A stretch of DNA of 64,000 nt from positions 310,001 through 374,000 of the forward strand of contig JAZGUH010000406.1 of assembly GCA_037893225.1 (NCBI GenBank). Direction: 5' to 3'. Within the stretch, counting starts at the first letter, position 1; each line of letters starts with the position of its first letter. A program made the position numbers and the translations under genes. Positions 13,001 to 25,000 of this stretch are shown in pieces. The notes below the pieces were generated by a model that was not told where the DNA came from, did no database searches, and saw only the letters and a list, made by a program, of their open reading frames with translations. This DNA is from Hippasteria phrygiana. Its lineage: Eukaryota > Echinodermata > Asteroidea > Valvatida > Goniasteridae.

Positions 13001-16000
13001 ATGGATTCTGGTAGTTGGGGAATAGACTACGAGATGGATGGAGGCATATGCACTCCATCTATACAATTGCTGAGACTGTTGCGGCTAGGTTTGTTAGTAA
13101 GTTTGTATGCCGGTTCGGAGAGCCGAGAGAGGTCCATTCGAACCAAGGGACCAACTTTGAATCTGAGGTTTTCCAGGAGATGTGTCGGATACTCGGGATA
13201 AGCAGAACGAAAACAGCTTACAACCCTACATGCAAGTCGTATGGGCTTGTGGAGAGGTTTAACAAAACACTGATCTATTGTATCAATGATGACAGACCCT
13301 CAAATGGCCCAGCACGATTGGGACATGTACTTCCCGTTCACCAGCGCGTATCGATGTATACCACAGGAGAGTATCAGGGAATCCCCGAATATGATGATGC
13401 TGGGCCGAAAGGTAGTTCTCCTGGTAAACCCAACTGTTGAGATTCAGAAAGCTCACGGAAGGGCGCAACAGTGCTTGGGGAGGAGCTTTATTAGTTATAT
13501 GTCAGAGGAAGAACTACATGTATGATCAGAGGGTGATGGGTCTAAACATCCGGGAGGGCGAGTTTGTTTGGTTGTTCAACCCGTAAAGAGGAAAGGGGTT
13601 CTAAGCTTAAGCTTTAGTGGGAGGGGCCGTATCTTGGGATAATAAGGATGTGGGGATGTGGGAAGCAGTCATGCTGGCAATATACCCGATCCAGTTGAAG
13701 ATGTATCTTAATCTCCTGAAGTGACAAGGAGATATCCTAAGATGCATTACAGGTTGCCCCCAAGATTTCGTTATTACATCTTGATGCTTTGCAGATTGAT
13801 TCAAGATGGGCGCCCAGAGGCAGAGAAGTTCCAGTGTAGTCAATGCAGTGGAAGTTTCCAGCAACTTAATGAGGAGGTTGCTGTATCACAAGCAGCTGGA
13901 GCATGGGTAGGCCACATTCCTGTATTGCTAGTGCTGCAACTACTTTGTTAAGTGAAGAGACAACATGCGCAAGCACTTCAGGAGCTGACACCCAGACAGG
14001 ATGTCAGGAGGTCACATCTATTAGGTGGGAGACAGTGAGGCAAGGACACCCTCAATCGGAGAGGGCCAGACACATCCCGTGACCAGAGTAGGCGTGCGCT
14101 GGGTGGTGAAACCGGACAAAAGACAAAAGACAAAGTCAGGAGGCTGAGCAAGCCTGCACATCAGATCTAGACGACCTGCCGGATCTTCCCTGTCCCCCTC
14201 CAAGGCACCTGCCACAACATTGAAGCCGAAGGTGGAGCTGCAGAGCCCCAAGACATCAAAATTGGTTACCTTTAGAGGAAACAAGTACCAAGATCTTTGT
14301 GGACTGCGTACTGATCTCCAAGGAAACCTGGTAGTGCAGCCGTACTATTCCAAGGAAGTTCTAGGAATATGTCTTCTGTGTTTTATATGGACTTTAGTTT
14401 TGTTTGTATTGGACATTCAAAGTTATTGAGTCTTTTTGTGTTTCAGGAGAACTGCCTTTCTTTTGTATGCAATATAAGGGCCAAAGAAATGTTGCCAAAG
14501 AAATTTTGAATTCATTTTTATATCAGAGTTTTTGATTAAGATTGTTTATGCTGCTTGCTAAGGTTTTCTACTGTTTCTGCCAATATTGTTAGAGCTTTCC
14601 TATATTTATATCAACTGTTTTGCCCTATAAACAAAGTCACTGTAATCAAAATGCAACAAATCACACAAGAAATTGGTTTCAATAGGCCAATCTTGTATTC
14701 AACTCCTCAATATTTACAAATATTGCACAAATCAACATTCAATCCTATAAATACAATGAAATTCAATTCAAACTAATCCAATTAGTTTGATGGAGACCAA
14801 GTGAATGAGCAAATCTTGAACAGTTCAGTCACATGAAATTTTATGAAATTTCCAATCTAAATTAGTCTTCGAATTAGTCTTCAAATTTGGCCATTGACAG
14901 GCTACAGTGAAGAACCATAGCCATTGTGTGTGATAGTCTTACATCGGGATGCTATGACAACACAAACTATTCAAATTATTTCTTATATTGGTTTTCTGTC
15001 AGATGTACCACAGAGACTTCTATATATATGTGCACAAGAAGTGTCGCAAGACACACCATAAAATCAGGCTTGCAAAAAGGTGTTTTTTTAAAGTAATATT
15101 TATTGATTTCTTTGTAACATTGTCGGGTATAGTCTGAATTCTTGGCATATTTTTATAGAGATTGGTATCGATATGAAAAAGCTAGTGAATTATGCTTTTT
15201 TCGAAAATCAGCAGGATCGCTGGTTCAGTTACAGCCTACACCGGGTTTGAACTCAATCGTTGGAAAACGATATAAATTTCCACTTTTCTTGAAAACGACA
15301 GCAAACTAGGTGCCATGATTTCACAGGATGCTTGAGACTTCTATTTACTTACAGTCTAGTAAAGTATTTTGTAATAATTCAGTAAAAAACCATTTTGAGG
15401 ATTACCAATCGTGTACATGTGTACACTACGTTCAAGTCTTTGTAGTACTACATGTACATTTGCAATTTGGTGACTGTCTTCTAGTCTGTTGATTATTGGT
15501 TGTCGAGTGTGATGAGGTTATCATTGTCATTCAAAGACCTGGCAGGTGATGCATCCCGACCCGGTTTAGCCCTGTCCAATACTGGGACAGTATATTTACA
15601 TCCCAACAGATGCGTCTCTAGCCGCAGGGACCTTCCGGTACGTGCCGTCTGTGCAATGCCCAAAGAAGGAAAAGGGCACCCTCCCTGAGTTCTCTTCTGC
15701 CCAAAGGGCATGACGTCACAATAGATTCAGTTTATCCCAGTGATTTCTGTCTTTTCTTGTCTTTTGTAGCCCACACCTTGTGGTCTTTTGGCCTTGCGTT
15801 GGGCGATACTAAACAAAATCTAAAAACTAGGCATGCAATGCTCCCATTGGCCATTAATCCCACATCATGAAACCATTGTTTAGAGGGTGCCCCACTGTGC
15901 GGATACGGAGAATAATGCATTTTATCGTGTTTACAATGTACATGCAATATGACTGAAAATATGTATTAGTAGTGGGTCTATTGTAAAGCCGAGTGCAGTA

Positions 16001-19000
16001 GACCCAAGATTTTACTCACTAATGCCTCAGTCACATATCCACCGATTCGGGATAAGGCGCCCGTACTGGCCCAAATTTCTTGGAAAATTGAAAAAATCTC
16101 ACGACGTCCGCAAGGGTGCCGTGGCTAACCTTCGGGCGCCTTGGCATTCTTTCCTCGCCGTAAGGCGCATCAGGAGCTTTCCTGATGTGTCGTAGAAGTT
16201 TTTACTGGCCGCAAGCCCGTAGACACATCGTAGACAGCATCGCACGGGCACAGTACGGCCCCCCCCAGCATTCGTACGGATGCCGTACGATTTTGGGACG
16301 GAATTTCGGGCCCCTCAAATCGTACGGCACCCGTACTATTTCCAAGATTATCCTACAAGTATCTTACGATGTCCGTGCGAGTCCCTCACGAGCCCCATAC
16401 GATGTATACAAATCGTACAGGTATCTCACGGCTCCCGTCCGACTGCCGCGCGGCGTCCAAGATTCCCTTGCGGACCTGCCGCGGCGCCCTCACGGCTTAC
16501 ACACGGGCACCTCGCGATTGGAGTCGAGAAAACTTCAGAGGGCACCACGCGGGCCCTGTCAAATATGTGACTGCTACACACGGATGCCGCAGACCCCTGC
16601 GATACCTCCGATTTCCAAAAATCTTAGAAATCCGCCGTAGGTAGAAAAATTCGTACGGGGCCCGGTGGATATGCGACTGAGGCATTAGGGGACCACCGGA
16701 TTCCCTTGCCAGATTTTTCTATTTAAATGCAATTTTTTGGGGGAAGAAAATATTGTAGCGTAGACGAGCCGCAACACAGTTTTGAAAAATAAGGATGCAA
16801 GCACAACATTTCTGTAGCCAAAAACGGCCAAGAATGCAATTTTATTTTTTAAAGAAAGCTAATATGGCCGAAACAAGGGCTAGTACTGCAAAATAGCATG
16901 TTATAAATTGGTTCAACAAAAATAAATGTAAGCAATGTGGGTTATTAGGTCCAGTGACTGGCACTAAAGCAGTTATATATCAAAAATATATAAACGCAAC
17001 CGAATGCAAAGAAATCAGAATCACTGACTTACTTCAGTTTGACAGTTTGGCACACAGACCACAGCTGCAAGCAAGTAAAATCTACTCTCCAAACCTATGG
17101 ATGCCGAGAGCCACGCCCTCCACACAAATGTGCTGTCACCGAACTGAACTGCTGGACTCTGCCCAATTTAAAACTGAGGATGCTTGGAATTTGGGCCGAG
17201 TCCAGAAGCAAGCAAGTTGGTCCAAGGGGATTATGCAAACTACCAAAATACCAATGGGATTAAGAGTAACCAGGTACCTGGGATCTAGGTTAGATCACAA
17301 AAGGGATATACAACAATAGAAGGTGGTGAATGGCTGGACTCGTCCACATCTTCCTCAGAGGGGAAGCCATGGTCAGACCGTACCATACGCACAGGGGTTA
17401 TTTTCAATACAATATCATTGGCATATCAATTAAATTGACAGGCATTATTATTTAATTGTGACTGACATCTAGAAAAAGTGTTTTTAAAGGATGGTAACTC
17501 AGCTTGTATAGAGTTTCTATTCACGACTGAGTCATGTAACAGTTGTAAAATAACTGGGCTGGCACCATTTATAAACTTTTTATGTCCTTCGCTCCAAAAC
17601 ATAGGTGGCAACTTTCGGAAATACCTCACAGGTAATTACCTACAATGGATGATCATTTTTCTAGTATAGTCCAGTAAGAATTGACACGAAAAATGCCCAA
17701 CCCTGACATTTTAGTTAACAACCAAATTTTTACTCAGAAACCTTTATATGGTTGCCATGAACACACACAAAAAATTCAACCAATTTTTTCCTTGGAGAAA
17801 TGTGATTTTTAAGCTCTTAAAAATGCAGGTTTCTGTACGCGATTGTGCTATTACCCGACTACTGTTGACCAAGTTGGTACAATGATTAACCAATACAGGC
17901 TCATCATAAGTTGGTCAGATTTCAATATGGGCAATAGCGTATGTCACGTAAAATTCATGTAGCTATGTTGTTACTTGTATTTTACTCAATCACAAACTCA
18001 TTTCTTGCCATATTTTAATCGAACTGATGTTATTACCCGGATTGATATTATTTTGCAGCCAGATAAAATAACTTTCCTAAAACATTTGTCATTAGTTGAT
18101 ATCTGATTTTAAGGTTTTATGCTATTTTGGTGGGGAAAGTTTACATTTCTGTAAAAAAAGTTACCCTTTTACGGCTTATTCCATAAAGTTATTACCCCGA
18201 TTTGTTGTTGCTGTGGAAGCAATTAATGAGTTTTAACAATAAAAAAAACGTATTTCTTTCTCCCGAATTTCTAAGGGGGGTGGGGGTAGGATGGAGGAGC
18301 ACACTGGTGGAGGGGGAAGGCCTTGGGGGGGGGGGGGGGGGTGACACAATTCCCCCGCACCCATTAAGCCACTCTAAAACGGTATTCGGAAGAGTAATTG
18401 AAATAAATCTTTCAGTATCTATTAGGGTCATCGCTTACCGAAAATCTTGAAGAGTTTTGAGGGCCAAAGTCGTTTGGTATTTTAATGATAATAACAATGA
18501 TTATACAATGACGATGATGACAACGACGTCCTTAAAATACTAATTTTTCATGATAATTTGTCAATCTTCATTAAGATTTCGCCTTTGCTATTTTGTATTA
18601 TTTTAAGGTGAACATTTGCGAGGACCCTTTCCCAATTTTTCAAAGGGTATGATTTCGGTTAGGTGTCAGAAATACATGCCTTTCAATATAAACTGTGTAT
18701 CCTTTTTGTTTTTCAATTAATTAACATTTCCTTAAGGTTGAATTTTTATGGGAGGTAGCTAGAGTTCCAATAAATACATTGCCACTAAAATTTGCCTGTT
18801 AACAAAAATTTCAGTGTCCTCGTCAATTCTTACTGGACTAGTAGCCTCTGAAATGAGTTGTTGGTCGGAACCTACAGCTGTACTTATTCTGTGCTTGACA
18901 TCTTCCTGGCCGAGTGATCCTTTTTCAGTTATTTCCCCCCCCCCCCTCCCCCTAGGTAGACGAATGTATCGACCTGCTCCAGCTTTTGATTTCCTATGAA

Positions 19001-22000
19001 TAAGTTTAGAGGCTGCTCCTGTTTGCCAATGATTTGGGCTTGTGTTTTAGAGATATTTATCTTCAGGCCACAGTTACTGCTTGCACTCTGCATTTTGTTC
19101 ACAAGTAGTTGGAGATCCCTCTGTGAATCAGCGATCAGGACTGTGTCATCAGCAAATCTTAGGTTACTGATTTTGAGTCCTAAGATGTCCGCACCAATGT
19201 CAGAGTCATTTAATGCAACGGCAAAACCTACTTCCAGTAGAATATTGAACAACTACTTCCAGTAGAATATTGAACAACTGGGGGAAATAACACGCCCCTG
19301 TCCTACTCCAACTGTAGTGTGAAACCATTCTGTAAGCTCCCCGTTCACTCTAACTGCATTTCGAGATATTTTGTATAAGGCTTAAAGGAGCAAGATGATC
19401 TTTTTTGGGTATCCATGAAGTCTTATCGCTTTCCACAGTCCTTCCTGCCAAACAGAATCGAAGGCTTTCTGAAAGTCTATGTACAAGGATGTGATTGGAC
19501 TTTGGTAAAAAAAAACCTGAAAAGTCTGGGACAAGCACAGACATCGGCGAGTGCGAAGCGCGAAGCCATTAACAGCATGGGGTCCGGGGGCACGCTTAAC
19601 CAGTTCGCACCGGGATTATTTTTGCCAATTTTGTTTTCAAAACAGCAAAATATATTTCAATACTCCGGGTGCGCCCACCAGAACGTAAATTGTAGAATAA
19701 CAGGCCGTGCACAGCGGCCAAGTTCAAGTTCAACACACGGTCCGATCCGCCTCCACAGACTTCTCAGACTTTGTGTGTGTGTGTACAAAACAAATGAGGG
19801 ACTAGCGTGTTAAGACGTCAACCAGGGGTGAGTCGAGGCAAGCTTGACGTTTTTACACGTCAGCCGTGCCCGTGTATAAAAACAGCCAGATCGTGTGAAC
19901 ACGTCCTCCGACGCGACCTGGGTAAGGGCCCCGGGAAAATTTTGAAATGTAGATGCTCTGTGGTGCAATCTTAGCCTTTCTGGGACATCTTTTTAGCAAC
20001 AATATTTGTCAGATTTGTTATATTAATTTAAATTTTTCAGAATATTATGTCTCATTTCAACTTTGAGTTTGCACTTGACCAAGACTAGACTACTCATCAA
20101 TGGTTTGTACATGTATGTACGTTAGTAAATTTCAGTACGTAAAACCCGATAAGAATAATTAATGAGCATATTCTACCCCCCCCATTTTCTCAACGGATTC
20201 ACATTGGTTGACTTTTGACGGCCAAAAAAATGTAGGGCCAATGATTTTCCGCGATCGCAGAAAACAGACGGAATTCGCGGAATCTGCTCCTCGAAACGGA
20301 AAACGAGATTGAAATCTGAAGAAAAGAACTTCTGCAGTTTTATTGATAAAAAACATAATTTCGTAAAATGTAATGGTCCAAAACGAATTGTTAATGATTG
20401 ATTGCACAGACGAGCCATTAACCCCTTGCGTACGGATGACGCCATTATGGCGTAAAAAAAAAAAAAGGCCACCAGGCCGGATGACGCCTTTGGCCGCAGT
20501 TTGTGCAGTTTCAATCTGTTGTTGGATTAGTGTTTATGTCATGCATGACTGCACAAACACATTGTAGCGGTTTGATTTGGCTGCCAGAACCGCTGCAACA
20601 CCCCGACGTCTCCCGTAAAATAAAAATACTGTGCCCAAGGGGTTAACAAATGAGTGTTTAGATCATGATTGTTGGGGGGAAAAAAAAACGTTCAAGATCA
20701 GAGCAATATATGTTACGAGATCATTACCGTTAGCAAGCGAGTAACAGACCCGACGTACGCCGTGTAGCTTGCGGTCAGCGCACGCTCTCGCAGGTCTCTT
20801 AATTGCTCCATCGGCAGGTTTATTTTTCTCCGTTCAATCATCAACCATTCGTTTAATTCTTACTTTGGCTCTACTGAAATGCATGTTGTGCTTTATTCAC
20901 CTATCCAGATCCAAAAAATGTACCGTAAACTATCCTATTTTGTCGCCTCACGTTAGCGTGAAAAGAAAATGGTGGACATGAATTTCGCTTCGGCCTGAAA
21001 AAGTACAAATCACGTGATGCGTGCGTGATGTCATGCGTATACGGCTATGCATGTTTCTTATGTGTGTGGTGGTGGCGGTGCAGTATTAATTAATGACTTA
21101 ACTGTGGTGAAGTTAAATACTACGTCTGTAAATGGATCGGCCGTTGATAATCTTTTTTTTGGAATTTTCCTGCGTTCCAACTGAACGACTATTTCATTAT
21201 CGTCTCAGAACTATTTCCTTTTTTAACAACAAAAACAAAATCAAGAGAATAACGGGGTTCGAAAATTAACATTCATGAAACATCGTAAACTGCCCTTTTT
21301 TTAAGGCGCTCTATCCTTGCGGTTTAGATGTACTCCCGACTGTTTGAAGTGTTTCTAACTTGTCTTAAATTGGCCTTGTTGATATATGCAACTGTCGCTG
21401 AATATTAAAAAGTAAGATTTTCCCCGGGGGCGCGAAATTCAAATGAATAAATGAATAATTTAAAGTTTGTTTTAAGTAAAGTTTTTAATGCAATAACAAT
21501 ACCCACACCTCAAATATTGTTGTACATGTATTAGAATACATAATAGATTGCACACAGCTTTGAGAATAACCCTAACCCTCCAGGGTATTTTGGATAGAAA
21601 CCCTGCCAGATGCATCAGATTGCATACTTTGTCTCATTGACTTGAGTGCAGAGTGCAGCAAAGTGAAGCTGTCACCACAGATGCACTGTGCTGCGTCTGG
21701 CATGGTTAGGGTTAAAATGGCATCGATAAGCAAGAAAAATTATTAATCGACGGGCTCCATTAGTGCATTTATGTGCATCTGAGCATGCTAAGCAGTTTAG
21801 TGGAGATTTGTACGCAGATGGAAATATTCTTTTCTGCAAATTTTGTGAGCGTAGTTTTTAAGCGAGTTGACACTGTGGAAGATCATCTGGAGAGCAAGAA
21901 ACATATGTAAAAACAAAATCTACCAAGATTGCTGCTGCCAAAGCCAAGTCAGATGGAGCCCAAACTCCAGCTAAATGCCAGGTGACCCTGTTTTCGGCCT

Positions 22001-25000
22001 TTCAATCAAAAGATTTGCGAGAAGAATTTAGTCTCGACTTTGTTAGGCTGTGTACCATGGCAGATATTCCTCGATAGAAGGCAGAAAGATGCGTCCCTTC
22101 ATGAGGAAGCATTGCAAACAAGGTGGATACCACAGGCAGCCACACTAAGGAGTCTCTATCACCGCGTTTACACTAGATCCGGCAATTGGATTAAAAGGGA
22201 GATCGAACTGGGCAATTGGATTAAAAGGGAGATCGAACACCCATCGACCGCAAGTGTAAATGCGAGGTGGATCAGGGTCTGATCCGGATCAGACCCCGCA
22301 ATTTTTTAGTGTAAACGCAATTGGTGAATCAGACCCCGCAATTTGACACAACCACATCCAGTGCTGTGTGATGCAGTGGCTTGTGGGAAGCTCGAAAGTC
22401 TGCGAAAAATGTTTACTGTGGAGACGCGTAAACTGCGCTGGTTCCCACAAGGTTCATGTGCACTGCAAATGCATGGTTGGTACTCCGTGCGCATCGTGTC
22501 ATTCTCTCTCCTTCACGTGCGTGACTTCGTCATCTGGGGAGTTCCTAATTCCCAAAAACAGCCTGTTTATATACTATAGGACATTGTTGGTTCATTGATT
22601 TGCCCCTACGTTCAGGCTATAATATTCCTGGTGTGATTTCCGGTAATATTTCGGCGCTTTGTATCCGAATTTAGGCTGAAAAGTGGTCCAAAGATTTGTT
22701 GTTTTCTGTTGTCATTTCACGTTGGAAAACAATTTAAGTGATGGATGACGGAATATTCTTTGTTTTCCAACAGTGGGTGCAAACTTCCATGATTGTTTCA
22801 ATGACCTTGTACATATAGAAACCATGTATATACACAATTAAAGTATAGTGCGGCATGTGTAATGTACAAATGTATCATAACTACAAAACCCTTTGGTTAA
22901 CTGCAATGAAAGTTTGTACAGGTCATTAGCATATGTCCGTATTTGCTTACTTAATTTTATAAGAATCTATTACTGTTGGGCTGAGATGGGGGGAGTGCAG
23001 AATCCCCCTCCCCTCCCCCCCCCCCCCCCCCCAACCGCCCAACCTTAGTGAATGCACAAACCCTTTAATATTTAATAATAGGGTAAAACAATTTAAGTGA
23101 TGGGTGAAGGAATATTCTTTGTTCTCATCAACAGAAGTGCATGCGCATTACAAATACATTTTCTACTTGAAGACCTGTATCAGAAGCGAGGTGTTAATTT
23201 TCGGTAACAGAAATTCCTTTTTTTCAAATAACATAATATACCCACTTAAGGATTCTTCAGTGAATAACACTAGTTAATGTTTTGTATAGGTATATACACT
23301 CACCCATTGTAAACTAGCTTCAGCTGTATAATTTTCAAACGATGAGCCTCTTTTTTCTGAACAACATGGATCCCAGTCAGAATGTCGAAGATGCTAAACC
23401 CACAGTCAATTGCAGCAAAAAGATATCTCTGTAAACAAAACACATTCACCATTTGTAGTTTGTGTCTTACATGTACGTTCTTGCATCAGATGAGGGTCCT
23501 TGCCAAAAATTATGAACAATAGGAGGACATAGGAGGTCCCCGATTGAAGGTGTTTACACACGTGTGTGTGAGTTTATTTTTGCATTCAATAGGGGGCCTT
23601 TAACATTAGAGGACAATAGGGTCCCGGTTGAGAAAGGTCCCTGCTTGCAAACAATGTACAAAACCAAGGGTCCTTGCCAAAAAGTTAGATGTATGAACAA
23701 TAGGAGGACAATAGGTTCCTGAATAAATTATAAATTGGATAGAAAGATAGCTTTTGTTTATAACACAAAGTATTAATTTTATCAGAAGTGCTTGAAACTT
23801 GTTAAAATATAATATGGTGCAAGTATATATTACATGTTTTGCTTTGTTTTGTGTGGAGTTTAAAAATCAAAACCAAACTAGACATTGTGTGTGTTTTTTT
23901 TTTTTAACAGAACACATGGCTTTTTTGCTATTAAAATCATGTAAGAGGAATCCGATTTCTTTCATCAAGGTACGAATACACAGCCGAGTGTAAATCTATT
24001 GGAGGAGGGAAAAAGGACGGTGGTTACTACTACATGTATGACATTTCGTCACCATTTTCTTGAATAGACACACATGTCAAACATAATTTCGCTTGAAAAC
24101 ACTCTACTTAACCATTTTGACATGCTTCTGTAAGCAACACATCAATAATTTCCAAATTACATTAATTATGCAAAGGGCAGACATCTTGATAATTGCATTT
24201 TGCATTTTCACGAAGAGACGCAAAGATGCCTGACCCTTGAACGCGTACAAAACGTATTGCACGGAAAGGCGTAAAAGTAGGTCAACCAAGATTTTCGTTT
24301 TCACGAAGAGACACATCTTTGTTACATTCTCAGCTGCGCGCACGTAAACACGTGTGCCCCTTCCATATTTATATGGAAAAATACATTGAACAGATAGGGC
24401 CACAATGTAAGAAAACCTGAATTTTCGTTTTCATGAAGGGACACACATCTTTACTAATTAATTTAGGCTAATTAACCACCGTGTTAATTCTAATTACTGG
24501 GTTCATGTAAAAATTCACCTCTCATAGAATCATGTGAATGTTTCCTTACTGCACAAAGTTGTTGCAAAGTAGTATTTTTTAAAATAGGAGAAACTTATCT
24601 TGCGATTATCTCGAAAACGCTTTTTTTCTTCAAAATCCACATGTGTGTCTCTTCGTGAAAACGGTGACGATCTGTCTCCCTGATGAATAAGTGACAAAAG
24701 CGGGTTCCCAATATTTAGGGTACTGATACATGTAGCTTGTCAAGAGGTTGAGAATATGAATAAGTGACTTAGGGAGGCTACTTTAATCACTTTACATCTA
24801 TGCGATCTAGACATATTGCTTTCCCAACTGACATTAACAATATCTGCTTTTTAACAAAATCTTCCGTAATATCAGGTACATGTAGTAAGCATTTTTCTTC
24901 AATGGAATCAAGAACATGGAAGAGGGTGTTATCATCCACTTCTCGTTCATGCAAAAGACCAATGCTGTTAAACTCCGTGAAGAACTGTATATTTGAATTA

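Larger units (their letters stand above)
10746..23303 (-). other. 12.6-kb intron of the WDR41-like gene, filled with repeats
   Basis: It is bounded on the minus strand by GTGAGTGTAT at 23303 and the acceptor at 10746. It holds a direct-repeat element (10,895-11,155), LINE pieces, a gypsy integrase remnant, two MITEs of other families, a TTAA MITE, a hAT-like fragment and low-complexity runs. In 14,400-16,019, 16,688-18,780, 19,541-20,417 and 22,330-23,303 I see no gene; frames such as 16954-17319 have no domain. Around 19,740-19,925 there is a CpG-rich patch with CGTGTATAAAAACAGCC that looks promoter-like but is unproven. Confidence 0.7.

Noticed and set aside
16185..16644. 151-codon and overlapping frames as genes
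   Set aside because: They lie inside a CpG-rich MITE whose composition depletes stop codons; no domain or splice signal.
18192..18450. Proline-rich or glycine-rich protein
   Set aside because: Translation of a G-run patch seen also at other places in the window.
21566..21717. Interstitial telomere repeats (TAACCC words)
   Set aside because: The words occur only once at each end as inverted repeats of a small element, not in tandem.
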